Source of the DNA: an uncultured Desulfosarcina sp.
GTDB lineage: Bacteria > Desulfobacterota > Desulfobacteria > Desulfobacterales > Desulfosarcinaceae
Reading direction: 5' to 3'
DNA: 64,000 nucleotides
Assembly: GCF_963668215.1 (NCBI RefSeq)
Contig: NZ_OY764190.1
Location: 4,774,001-4,838,000, forward strand
The position numbers and the translations under genes are program-made. Every line of letters begins with the position of its first letter. Positions within the stretch are counted from its first letter, which is position 1. Below the pieces are notes generated by a model. That model did not search any database, had not been told where the DNA came from, and saw only the letters and a program-made list of their open reading frames with translations. Below are positions 1 through 8,104 of the stretch, in pieces.

Positions 1-455
1 TCAGGGAAGGTGAAGGTGAAGTTGCAGTAGGCCTTTACTGCCGGGTCGGTATTGATGATCCCCTGGCAGTTGGGGCCGAAGATGCGAATGCCGTATTGCC
101 TGGCTTTTTCCAGAAAGGCTTTCTCGATCTCGGCCCCTTCCGGTCCGGTTTCAGAAAAGCCGCCGGAATTGATGATGATGTGTTTGACGCCCTTCTTGCC
201 GCAGTCTTCCACGGCCATGGGCACAAATTTGGCCGGGATCACCATGTGGGCGACATCCACCTGGCCAGGGGTATCCAAAATCGATTTGTAGGCCTTGATT
301 CCGCGGATCTCGTCGGCCTTGGGATTGATGGGATAGATGTTGCCGGTGTAGCCGAAATCCAGCAGGTTTTTAATGACCCGGTTGCCGATGTGCAGTTCCT
401 TGCCGGAAGCGCCGATGACGGCGACGCCTTTCGGATTAAAGAGACTTTCAAGCAT
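1..455 (-). CDS. ADP-forming acyl-CoA ligase (acetate--CoA ligase type), N-terminal part
   Basis: Partial gene; the 3' part lies beyond the left edge. The visible 151 residues form a CoA-binding Rossmann domain. They begin MLESLFNPKGVAVIGASGKE, followed by a GYTGNIYPINPK stretch and IIINSGGFSETG, as in the alpha part of ADP-forming acetyl-CoA/acyl-CoA synthetases. Such enzymes interconvert acyl-CoA plus ADP and Pi with free acid plus ATP, conserving thioester energy. It is the last visible gene of the minus-strand aromatic operon, 90 nt after the HgdB-type gene, so an aromatic or dicarboxylic acyl-CoA is a plausible substrate (inference). Start at ATG 455. Confidence 0.8.
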   Translation of the reverse strand, partial: MLESLFNPKGVAVIGASGKELHIGNRVIKNLLDFGYTGNIYPINPKADEIRGIKAYKSILDTPGQVDVAHMVIPAKFVPMAVEDCGKKGVKHIIINSGGFSETGPEGAEIEKAFLEKARQYGIRIFGPNCQGIINTDPAVKAYCNFTFTFP

Positions 456-545
456 TATGGTCGCTCCTTCGTATACAAAATTAGGAAATTCGGGGATTCA
501 GAAAACCAATTCCTCAATTCCCCAATCCCTGAATTCGCAATTGTT

Positions 546-1793
546 TTATTTGTTCTCCGCCAGTTGTTCGATAAAGGCCTCCACATTGGTTTTGGTCTGC
601 TCGTCGGAGATCAACCGTAGATCGTTCAGATCGCCGTTGATGGTCAGGCTGGGAATGCCGGTCTGCTTTTCGATGCGTTGGGGCATGCCATAGCGGCAGT
701 TGGAGTTGTTGGGGCAGGTTTTGGCGTCGTGGTAGATGATGCCGTCGACCTTGAAGAATTCAAGCATTTCCCGGATATAGGCCTCCTTGGGGGCATCGGC
801 CCGCACGATGAACAATTCCGTGTAGGCACGGGCCATGGAATTGAACGGATCGTCGGGGTCCAGGGCCGAGAAGATCCAGGAATTGCAATAGGTGGAGGCC
901 AGCACGTTGGCCTGCAGGCCGGCGAACAATTTAGCGTGGGCCGACAGGCGCCCCCACACGGGCATGCCGTCCCAATAGATCCGGAAGCGTTCGTCGGGGA
1001 CAGCGCCTTCCTTGTCGGCGATGCGCTGGTTCAGTTCTTCCAGCAGCATGCGGTAGCAGTCGTTGGCTTCCTTTGTTCCCCGGCCCACGACGGCGGCGCC
1101 CATGAGGGTGGTGCCGTCAAAAAAGGTTATGGGAGAAGGAACGGCAGCGGCGGTGTCCAGGACCAGCTTCCATAGGTCCGAGCATTCCCGGGACAGGGCC
1201 ACGGCTTCTTTGAGGCGGTCCAGATCGAATTTGTTTCCGCTGACGCGTTCCAGGGGAGGAATCATATCCTCCATCTGCCGGGCGATGGATCGGACATGGG
1301 ATTCTTCCACTTCCTGGACCCCCACGTAAGAGTGGACCCCGACTACGGGCACGTCGTACTCCTCGCCATAGAAGTTGAACCAGTCCTGGACGTCGCGGCA
1401 CTGGTTGGTGTTGAACACCAGTACGTCTGGTTTCGGCGGTCCTTCGATGCCTTCGAAGACCTTGGACAGGGGCGACACCTTTTCCAGATAGGCCCCCACA
1501 TCCGCGGTCAGGTAGGAACAGATGTCCGGTGAGTAGCCGATGGCATTGGCCTTGGGGATCAGGTCGGTGGCCATGCGCGAAGAGCCCAGCATGGCCGAGT
1601 GGGTTTCCGGAAAATAGACCAGAAAGCCCATGGCCCGCAGGATCTCTGCCGGGCCTACGCTGGTGCACCAGGCGACTTTTTTTTCACCGGTTTTGGCAGC
1701 ATTGTCCAACTCGTAGTAGTAATCGGCCATGAATTTGCCCAGCACTTTGGCCGATGCCAGGCGTTTCAGCTTCAGTTTCTTCTCTTCGACCAT
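546..1793 (-). CDS. HgdB/BcrB-type 2-hydroxyacyl-CoA dehydratase / benzoyl-CoA reductase family protein
   Basis: 415 residues, the usual length for catalytic subunits of the 2-hydroxyacyl-CoA dehydratase/benzoyl-CoA reductase family. Eight cysteines are present (C43, C92, C132, C204, C246, C303, C360, C366); C43, C92, C132 and C360 sit in segments that carry iron-sulfur ligands in this family. The ATP-dependent activator is encoded immediately upstream. There is only one B/C-type subunit here, whereas classical BcrABCD and HgdAB have two. A single-subunit member, such as the double-cubane cluster proteins (YjiM type) paired with a YjiL-type activator, fits the gene layout at least as well as a true benzoyl-CoA reductase. 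The substrate is unknown. Confidence 0.75.
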   Translation of the reverse strand: MVEEKKLKLKRLASAKVLGKFMADYYYELDNAAKTGEKKVAWCTSVGPAEILRAMGFLVYFPETHSAMLGSSRMATDLIPKANAIGYSPDICSYLTADVGAYLEKVSPLSKVFEGIEGPPKPDVLVFNTNQCRDVQDWFNFYGEEYDVPVVGVHSYVGVQEVEESHVRSIARQMEDMIPPLERVSGNKFDLDRLKEAVALSRECSDLWKLVLDTAAAVPSPITFFDGTTLMGAAVVGRGTKEANDCYRMLLEELNQRIADKEGAVPDERFRIYWDGMPVWGRLSAHAKLFAGLQANVLASTYCNSWIFSALDPDDPFNSMARAYTELFIVRADAPKEAYIREMLEFFKVDGIIYHDAKTCPNNSNCRYGMPQRIEKQTGIPSLTINGDLNDLRLISDEQTKTNVEAFIEQLAENK

Positions 1794-1811
1794 GTTTACC
1801 TCTCATTTTTT

Positions 1812-2645
1812 TCAATTCTCATAGGTCTCTTTTGCATACAGCGCCGCTCCCAGGGCTCCGGTGAACTGGGGCAGCTCCGGCACAAGAACGGGGCGGTTGA
1901 TCAGTTCCTGGGTCATTTCCACCAGAAAAGGGTTGTGGGCCACGACGCCGCCGGTCATGACCACTTTTTCGGTAAAGGCGTCCATCTCCCTGATTCTGGA
2001 AATGACAGAGAAGAACAATCCCTTGACGATGTCTTCGACACGCTTGCCGCGGCGAATGTTCTCGAGGACCTCCGTTGCCGAAAAGACCGTACAGAAGCTG
2101 CCCAGTTTGACCATATCGGTGGAGGCTTCGGCCAGGCCGTTCATTTCTTCCAGGGGAATGTCCAGGCGGGGAGACATCTCCTCTAAAAACGCCCCGGTCC
2201 CGGCAGCGCACTTGCGGTTCATCTTGAAAGAGGTGCGCTTGCCGCTGTCGTCCAGTTTGATGACCTTGTTGTCCTGGCCGCCGATGTCGATGATGGTGAT
2301 GGCAAAGGGAAAATAATGAAAACAGCCCTTGCCGTGGCAGCTGATTTCGGTGCGGTGGTCCTGGGCATAGGATACGTTTTTTCGACCGTACCCGGTGGAA
2401 ATGGTGCGTCGAATGCGTTCCTTTTCTACTCCGGCCATCGCCAGGGCCTCTTTAAGGCAGCCGTCGGCCGTGGCGGTGAAATCGGTTCCCGATTTGGCCA
2501 CGCAATGGCCAAGGATGCGGCTTTCGCCATCGATGACCACCACCTTGGTTCGGGAGGCGCCCACGTCGGCACCGGCAAAAAAGGGAGTGGTGTTGGTTGG
2601 GTGGCTTGTTGGGTTCATTGGGTTTGTTGAGTTTGTCGGGTTCAT
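1812..2645 (-). CDS. BadF/BadG/BcrA/BcrD-type ATPase, activator of the HgdB-like protein
   Basis: 277 residues of the ASKHA ATPase fold. FAGADVGASRTK is the phosphate-binding loop and IIDIGGQD the second phosphate motif. Two cysteines in NRKCAAGTG (C146) and GSFCTVFSATEV (C185) are those that hold the [4Fe-4S] cluster bridging the activator dimer in HgdC-type proteins. The role is ATP-driven electron transfer to the partner encoded 18 nt downstream. The first about 20 residues (MNPTNSTNPMNPTS...) are encoded by an imperfect short DNA repeat and are not typical; translation may begin further in, near TTPFFAGADVG. Confidence 0.8.
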   Translation of the reverse strand: MNPTNSTNPMNPTSHPTNTTPFFAGADVGASRTKVVVIDGESRILGHCVAKSGTDFTATADGCLKEALAMAGVEKERIRRTISTGYGRKNVSYAQDHRTEISCHGKGCFHYFPFAITIIDIGGQDNKVIKLDDSGKRTSFKMNRKCAAGTGAFLEEMSPRLDIPLEEMNGLAEASTDMVKLGSFCTVFSATEVLENIRRGKRVEDIVKGLFFSVISRIREMDAFTEKVVMTGGVVAHNPFLVEMTQELINRPVLVPELPQFTGALGAALYAKETYEN

Positions 2646-2665
2646 TGGGTTCGTTGCGTTGTCCG
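2595..2665. repeat. Short imperfect tandem repeat (ATTGGGTT-like units)
   Basis: Degenerate 6-9 nt repeats of the type TTGGGTT/TTGAGTT run through the start of the BadF-type gene and encode an Asn-Pro-Thr-rich leader. They look like intergenic simple-sequence DNA captured at the 5' end of the reading frame. Confidence 0.55.
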
Positions 2666-2670
2666 GTGAC

Positions 2671-2694
2671 AGGGGCGACCGGCCGGTCGCCCCT
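2671..2694. repeat. Perfect 24-bp GC-rich palindrome
   Basis: The arm AGGGGCGACCGG is followed directly by its exact reverse complement. It lies in the non-coding gap of about 185 bp between the ketopantoate-reductase-like gene and the BadF-type gene. It may act as a hairpin in the operon mRNA or be one of the dispersed palindromes of this genome. The rest of the gap (2,700-2,830) is low-complexity ATCAC/CTCATC-like sequence without a gene. Confidence 0.6.
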
Positions 2695-2831
2695 ACCGCT
2701 CACCAATTCCTCAATTTTTCAATCGCGCATTCTCCTCATCCCTCATCCATCGTCCCTCTTCCCTCGGGCGAGGTCCAATCACCAATCACGAGTCACAGTT
2801 CACGGTTCACCGATCACACTTCACTGCTTTT

Positions 2832-3779
2832 TCACAGCCGGGACTCCAACCCCTTAACCAAACTCTGCAGGGTGATGTTGTAAGGCGTTTCGATGCCGGC
2901 CCGGCGGCCGTATTCGACGAATTTGCCGTTGATGTAGTCGATCTCCGTGCGGCGGCCGTTTTCGATGTCCATGAGCATGGAAGGCTTGTGGTTGCCGGCG
3001 GTGCGCATGTATTCGATGGCATTGGGGTAGTACTCCCATCCCAGCAGGATTTCGTTTGCCCGGGCCACCTTGACGCACTCTTTGACCAGGGCGTCGACGA
3101 TGTTGAAGATGATTGGGTCGTTCATGGCCTGGGACATGGTCAATCCGGTGACGGCGCAGACCGGGTTCATACAGGCGTTGAGCACCCCTTTGCGCCACAC
3201 CATGGCCACGATATTTTCCGTATGCCGGGTGGTGAGACCGCTTTTGGTCAGGGCGTCGGCAATGGCATCGGCGGCAAATTTGGCCTCCGGATCCAGTTCC
3301 TGGAGATAGTGGGGCGGATGATGAAAAGGTATGGTCACATGGGCTGGGCCCAGAAGGCCGCAGCCGTAGTTGACCACCGCCCGCATGACCCCCTCCTTTC
3401 CCAGGCTGTTGGCCAGGACCAGTTCCGTGTCGATGCCGTTCTGCCAGCTGACCACGTAGAGGCCTTTTTTGTAAAATCCTTCGATGGCCGAAGCGATCAG
3501 GGGCAGGGCGTTGGCTTTGGCCGTAACGAAAATCACATCGGGTTTGTATTCGGGCAGGTCGTCGACACTGGTGCAGGTATGGCTGACCTTCTGGGTCAGG
3601 TTCTCGGCCCCTTCGATAATGATGCCCCGTTTGCGGGCCGGGTCGAGCAGTTCGGGGATCACGTCGCACAAAATCACCCGATGGCCGCCTTTTTCCAGGA
3701 ATGCCGACACGATACAGCCGACGGGACCCGCACCGATGACGGCAAAGGTTTTGGGGGCGAAGGATGGTTTGTCAGTCAT
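2832..3779 (-). CDS. Ketopantoate reductase (PanE/ApbA) family dehydrogenase
   Basis: 315 residues. The N-terminus has the NAD(P) Rossmann motif GAGPVGCIVSAFLEKGGH followed by ILCDV. The C-terminal half has the helical domain of this family, including the NACMNPVCAVTG segment. PanE reduces 2-dehydropantoate to pantoate, but many paralogues have other 2-keto or 3-hydroxy acid substrates. The location inside an aromatic acyl-CoA operon argues for a catabolic paralogue rather than pantothenate synthesis (inference). ATG start with GGAGGTG upstream. Confidence 0.75.
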   Translation of the reverse strand: MTDKPSFAPKTFAVIGAGPVGCIVSAFLEKGGHRVILCDVIPELLDPARKRGIIIEGAENLTQKVSHTCTSVDDLPEYKPDVIFVTAKANALPLIASAIEGFYKKGLYVVSWQNGIDTELVLANSLGKEGVMRAVVNYGCGLLGPAHVTIPFHHPPHYLQELDPEAKFAADAIADALTKSGLTTRHTENIVAMVWRKGVLNACMNPVCAVTGLTMSQAMNDPIIFNIVDALVKECVKVARANEILLGWEYYPNAIEYMRTAGNHKPSMLMDIENGRRTEIDYINGKFVEYGRRAGIETPYNITLQSLVKGLESRL

Positions 3780-3948
3780 GATTGCACCTCCCGGGGTTCT
3801 CTGGATGGTTCGGCACCGTTATCATGGGCGCCGGGCCTGGGCGGCCCGGTTTGCCCGCTATGGTCGTACGTACTTTTGATGAACGGTCAAATGTTGAAAA
3901 AATAAAACAATTTGAATTTAATTCATAAAGCGGCGTCGAAAATCCCAA

Positions 3949-3971
3949 GTGCAGGCCCATTTGGCCTGCAC
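3949..3971 (-). terminator. Hairpin downstream of paaK, possible attenuator
   Basis: A 9-bp perfect stem (GTGCAGGCC / GGCCTGCAC) with a 5-nt loop lies 22 nt after the paaK stop in a 213-bp gap. The following sequence in the reading direction is only weakly T-rich (TTGGGATTTTC), so it may attenuate rather than fully stop transcription into the distal genes. Confidence 0.45.
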
Positions 3972-3992
3972 ATTTTCAGGACGCGATATTAA

Positions 3993-5300
3993 TCAGCGGA
4001 ACTGTTTGGGCCTTTCGTCGACAACGCGCAGGGCCTTGCCTTCGCTTCGGGCGATGAATTTGGGATCCACGAGATTGGCTTCTATACTGATGCCCATGTG
4101 GCCGCGAATGTGAGCCATGATTTTGGCTTCGACCTCGAATTTCTTGCGGTCGCCGGCTTCGTAGACTTCCGGCTTGCCCTCCACCTGCACCACCAGTTGG
4201 TCGAGGTAGCCTTTTTTGCGGACGACCAGGCGGTACTGGGGCGTCACTTCCTCGATATCCAGCAGGAGGGACTCGATCTGGGATGGGAAGACATTGACGC
4301 CGCTGATGATCAGCATGTCGTCGGTGCGGCCGAAAATTTTGTCCATTTTGATAAAGGTCCGTCCGCAGACGCATTTTTCGCGGTACAGGCGGGTGATGTC
4401 CTTGGTGCGGTACCGGATCATGGGCATGGCCCGGCGCTGCAGAGAGGTGAAGATCAGCTCGCCCTTTTCTCCCAGGGGGACCGGCTCCAGGGTGACGGGG
4501 TCGACCACTTCGGCCAGGTAATGGTCTTCGTTGATGTGGATGCCGCTCTGGGCCTCGCAGTCGAAGCCGACGCCGGGGCCGCCAAGTTCGGTGAGACCAT
4601 AGGCCTCCATGGCCTTGATGCCCATGCGTGCTTCGATCTCCTCACGCATGCCGACGGTCCAGGGTTCGGCCCCGAAGATGCCGATGGACAACGGCAGACT
4701 CTTGATGTCGACTCTCAGTTCTTCGGCCCGCTCGGCGATGGTCAGCGCATAGGAAGGCGTGCAGCACAGCACCTGGGCGCCGAAATCCTGCATCAGCGTG
4801 ATCTGGCGCTCGGTCAGGCCCGCGCTGGTGGGGACCACGGTACAGCCCAGGGCCGTGGCTCCCTGATGAAAGCCCAACCCGCCGGTGAACAAACCGTGTC
4901 CGTAGGCGTTCTGGACCACATGCTCGGGGCGCACGCCGGCAGCATAGAAATTTCTCACCATGCACTCGGTCCACTGGGCCAGATCGTCAGCGGTGTAAGG
5001 ACCGGTGATGGGCTTGCCCGTCGTGCCCGAAGAGGCGTGTATGCGCACGACCTCCTTCAAGGGCACGGCGCACAGGCCGAAGGGGTAGTTGTCCCGCAGA
5101 TCGTTTTTCTCGGTGAAGGGAAGCTTGGCTACATCTTCGATGCCCTTGATGTCGGCGGCCTTGATGCCCGCCTCCTTGAACTTCTGCTTGTAAAACGGGA
5201 CGCGCTTGGTCACCCATTGAACGGTCTCCTGAAGCTTTTCCATTTGAAACTGCTGGATCTGCTTTACAGGCATGCACTCATACTTGTCATTCCAGGGCAT
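3993..5300 (-). CDS. paaK: Phenylacetate--CoA ligase (AMP-forming)
   Basis: 435 residues, typical for PaaK-type ligases. The adenylate-forming P-loop is HASSGTTGKP (about residues 88-97), with a YGLTELGGPG motif mid-protein and the C-terminal swivel domain containing GRTDDMLIISGVNVFPSQIE. It activates phenylacetate (or a related arylacetate) to its CoA thioester with ATP hydrolysis to AMP. It follows iorAB in the operon, 112 nt away, which makes sense because Ior yields aryl-acetyl-CoA from aryl-pyruvates. GGAGG ribosome binding site 6-10 nt before the ATG. Confidence 0.9.
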   Translation of the reverse strand: MPWNDKYECMPVKQIQQFQMEKLQETVQWVTKRVPFYKQKFKEAGIKAADIKGIEDVAKLPFTEKNDLRDNYPFGLCAVPLKEVVRIHASSGTTGKPITGPYTADDLAQWTECMVRNFYAAGVRPEHVVQNAYGHGLFTGGLGFHQGATALGCTVVPTSAGLTERQITLMQDFGAQVLCCTPSYALTIAERAEELRVDIKSLPLSIGIFGAEPWTVGMREEIEARMGIKAMEAYGLTELGGPGVGFDCEAQSGIHINEDHYLAEVVDPVTLEPVPLGEKGELIFTSLQRRAMPMIRYRTKDITRLYREKCVCGRTFIKMDKIFGRTDDMLIISGVNVFPSQIESLLLDIEEVTPQYRLVVRKKGYLDQLVVQVEGKPEVYEAGDRKKFEVEAKIMAHIRGHMGISIEANLVDPKFIARSEGKALRVVDERPKQFR

Positions 5301-5412
5301 CGTCTACCTCCTTTTTGTAAAACGAATCGTTGACGTCGTTTTTATATAAAACCGGGTCGGATGCTTTGTGTATGGTGCCGCTACCTCAAAAAACAACTGT
5401 CCGTTTCTGGGA

Positions 5413-6006
5413 TCAGCCCCCCGCTGCGGCCTTGAACCCCAGGTCAAAGGCTGCCAGATTGACGTCCACGAAAGCCGCCTTGGTCTTGGTGCGGATGGCC
5501 TTTTCCAGATTCTCTTTGGGGATCGGAAGAATCCCGGTCTGGATCAACGCGCCCAGCAGAACGATATTGACCGCCATGACGCTGCCAGCCTGTCTGGCCA
5601 GGGCAACGGCATCGAAAGCGATCAGGCGTTTGGTTTTGGCCCGGATCAGATTCTGGGCGTGATCCAGATCCGGGTAGGTGCCGCGCCCGATGGCCACGGT
5701 AAACGGCGGCAGTGGCGCCAGATTGGTGATGACGCTGGTGTTGGCGTTGCATTTGTTCAGGGCCCGCAGGGTTTCGGAGGGTTCGAAGCCGACCAGGACG
5801 TCGGCCTCCCCATCGGATATGATGGTGCTTTCGGCATCGCCGAAGACGATGGCCGATTCCACCACGCCGCCGCGCTGCGCCATGCCGTGAATTTCACTCA
5901 TTCGCACCGGAACGTTGGAAAGCAGGGCCGCTTCCCCCAATACTTTGGAGGCCAGCAGGTTGCCCTGGCCGCCCACCGCCACGATAATCAGTCTTGTCGT
6001 ATCCAT
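5413..6006 (-). CDS. iorB: Indolepyruvate ferredoxin oxidoreductase, beta (gamma-type) subunit
   Basis: 197 residues of the pyruvate/ketoisovalerate oxidoreductase gamma-domain family. VAVGGQGNLLASKVLGEAA is near the N-terminus and the conserved MSEIHGMAQRGGVV follows. With IorA it oxidatively decarboxylates aryl pyruvates (phenylpyruvate, indolepyruvate, p-hydroxyphenylpyruvate) to aryl-acetyl-CoA while reducing ferredoxin. Encoded directly after iorA, with an intergenic gap of about 100 nt. Confidence 0.9.
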   Translation of the reverse strand: MDTTRLIIVAVGGQGNLLASKVLGEAALLSNVPVRMSEIHGMAQRGGVVESAIVFGDAESTIISDGEADVLVGFEPSETLRALNKCNANTSVITNLAPLPPFTVAIGRGTYPDLDHAQNLIRAKTKRLIAFDAVALARQAGSVMAVNIVLLGALIQTGILPIPKENLEKAIRTKTKAAFVDVNLAAFDLGFKAAAGG

Positions 6007-6109
6007 GATTGTTTCCCATATGCTTGGGCTGCCGGTACCGGAAACGGCATGCTCTGCTTTTATGCCGGCGATCCGCAGCCGCAGATGTTCTTTTTATGCT
6101 TCCGACGGA

Positions 6110-7972
6110 TCAGCCGGCCGGTTTCTCCTTGACAGGCGTGATGGCATTCTCCGGACAGATCTGGGCGCAGACCGCGCACCCGACACAGGTGTTGGGGTCG
6201 ATCTGGACCCGTTCCCCGTCCAGGTAAAATGCCGGACAGCCGATTTCATTGATGCAGTCCCGGTGGTTTTTGCACTTGTCCGTCACCGTAAAGGCGCGCA
6301 CCTTGAGCTGCTTCAGGCTGCGGGCGTACAGGGTGCACATCTGCTGGGAGATGATCACCGACAGGCCTTTATGGTCCAGGGCCTTTTTTACGGCTTCGAT
6401 GCTCTTTTTAACCTTGTAAGGCTGAATGACGGTGACGTCTTCCACGCCGATGGCCCGTACCACCGCCTCGATGGAGACGCGTCCGTATCCGGACAGGTTG
6501 AGATTGTCCATGTCCACGCCCGGATGGGGCTGGTGGCCGGTCATGGCGGTGGTGCCGTTGTCCAGAATGACCAGGGTGAAGTCGTGGTTGTTGTGCACGG
6601 CGTTGACCAGGCCGGTCAGGCCCGAGTGGAAAAAGGTGGAATCGCCAATAAAGGCGATGACTTTCTTGTCCGTGGCCTGGGAAAAACCGCAGGCGGTGCT
6701 GATGGACGATCCCATGCAGATGAGAAAATCTCCCATGGCCAAAGGCGGCAGGAATCCCAGGGTGTAGCAGCCGATGTCCGTGGGATAGACCGTTTCGAAG
6801 CCTTCGGCGGCCTTTTTCACCGCGTAGTAGGTGGCCCGGTGGGAGCAGCCGGCGCACAGGTTGGGCGGACGCTGGGGGATTTCCGGCACATCGGAAAGGT
6901 CGGGGGGCCGGCTGTCGGTATAGGCCACCCCGAAATAGTCGGCGATGACCCGGCGCACCAGGGCCGGATCGAATTCGTTGAGCCGCGAGAACAATTTTTC
7001 CCCTTTGCCCACGATGGGCATGGTAAGCCCTTCCTCCTGGGCAAAGGCTTTGATCGTCTCTTCCATGACGGGCTCGCCCTCTTCGGCCACCAGCACCTTC
7101 TCGCAGCCGTTGAGAAAGGACTTGATTTTCTCGGGCGGGGCCGGGTGAGAAAAACCCAGGCGCAGAACCCGGGTTTTATCGGCAATGCCCAGTTCGCCTA
7201 CCGCATCGGTAACATAGTTGTAGCTGACGCCGTTGCAGACAATGCCCCAGGGGCCGCTGCCTTCGGTAAAGTTGTACGGCGAGGCTTCGGCCAGCTTCCG
7301 GGCCTTTTCCCATTTTTCCAGCAGGCGTACATGCAGGCGGCGGGAGACGGCCGGTACGGTGACCAGGTTGAACGGATCCTTGGTAAAGTCTCCCTTGGGC
7401 TTGCGGGCGGTAAGCTTTCCCAGCTCCACGAAGGCGCTGGAGTGGTTGACCCGGGTGGTGGTGCGGAAGATCAACGGCTTGCCGAGCTGCTCGGAAAGGT
7501 CGAAGGCATCGACCATCATGCGGCGGGCTTCTTCAACGGAGGATGGCTCCAGTACCGGCAAACCGGAGAGCTTGCCGTAGTAGCGGTTGTCCTGTTCGTT
7601 CTGGCTGGAGAACATGAACGGGTCGTCGGCCGTGAGCACGACCATGCCGGCCTTGACGCCCACGTAGGCCAGGGTCATCAGCGGGTCGGCGGCCACGTTC
7701 AACCCCACGTGCTTCATCATGCAGAAGGTGCGCACGCCGCTGTTGGCGGCAGCGGAGGCCACTTCCAGGGCCACCTTCTCGTTGGTGCTGTACTCGAAGT
7801 AAAGGTCGCTCTCCTGGGAGATCTGAAACAGGTTCAGGGAAATCTCCGAAGAAGGGGTCCCCGGATAGGTCGTGGCAAAAGCCACGCCGGCCTCGATGGC
7901 GCCGCGGGCGATGGCTTCGTTGCCTAAAAGCAGCATCTTTTTCCCCGGGCTGTCGGTGAGTAGTTTGTGCAT
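6110..7972 (-). CDS. iorA: Indolepyruvate ferredoxin oxidoreductase, alpha subunit
   Basis: About 620 residues. The order is a pyrimidine domain (GNEAIARGAIEAGVAFATTYPGTPSSE), the CAGCSHRATYY segment, a thiamine diphosphate-binding part with GDSTFFHSG and NGTTAMTGHQPHPG, and a C-terminal ferredoxin domain with two [4Fe-4S] motifs (CKNHRDCINEIGCPAF, with the second starting CVGCAVCAQICP). The start is set at ATG 7972, where homologues begin (MHKLLTDSPGKKMLLLG); the frame is open for another 29 codons but that stretch is not conserved in character. The low-potential ferredoxin it reduces could feed the BadF/HgdB pair (inference). Confidence 0.92.
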   Translation of the reverse strand: MHKLLTDSPGKKMLLLGNEAIARGAIEAGVAFATTYPGTPSSEISLNLFQISQESDLYFEYSTNEKVALEVASAAANSGVRTFCMMKHVGLNVAADPLMTLAYVGVKAGMVVLTADDPFMFSSQNEQDNRYYGKLSGLPVLEPSSVEEARRMMVDAFDLSEQLGKPLIFRTTTRVNHSSAFVELGKLTARKPKGDFTKDPFNLVTVPAVSRRLHVRLLEKWEKARKLAEASPYNFTEGSGPWGIVCNGVSYNYVTDAVGELGIADKTRVLRLGFSHPAPPEKIKSFLNGCEKVLVAEEGEPVMEETIKAFAQEEGLTMPIVGKGEKLFSRLNEFDPALVRRVIADYFGVAYTDSRPPDLSDVPEIPQRPPNLCAGCSHRATYYAVKKAAEGFETVYPTDIGCYTLGFLPPLAMGDFLICMGSSISTACGFSQATDKKVIAFIGDSTFFHSGLTGLVNAVHNNHDFTLVILDNGTTAMTGHQPHPGVDMDNLNLSGYGRVSIEAVVRAIGVEDVTVIQPYKVKKSIEAVKKALDHKGLSVIISQQMCTLYARSLKQLKVRAFTVTDKCKNHRDCINEIGCPAFYLDGERVQIDPNTCVGCAVCAQICPENAITPVKEKPAG

Positions 7973-8104
7973 CTCGTTTCCTATCTGGTGGTTTGCCGCA
8001 GCCCTTGCTTTGCCAATGGCTGCGCGGCTGTTGGGGCCTTTCGTCCAGCGCGCATCCATCTCCGTAACCGCTTTATTCCGGCTGTTGAGAATTGATCGCG
8101 CGGG

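Noticed and set aside
546..2645. Calling the pair a true benzoyl-CoA reductase (BcrABCD)
   Set aside because: Only one catalytic-type and one ATPase-type gene are present; substrate cannot be read from sequence.
5915..7927. 670-codon plus-strand open frame
   Set aside because: Opposite iorA/iorB; composition is that of a high-GC antisense shadow and no domain is visible.
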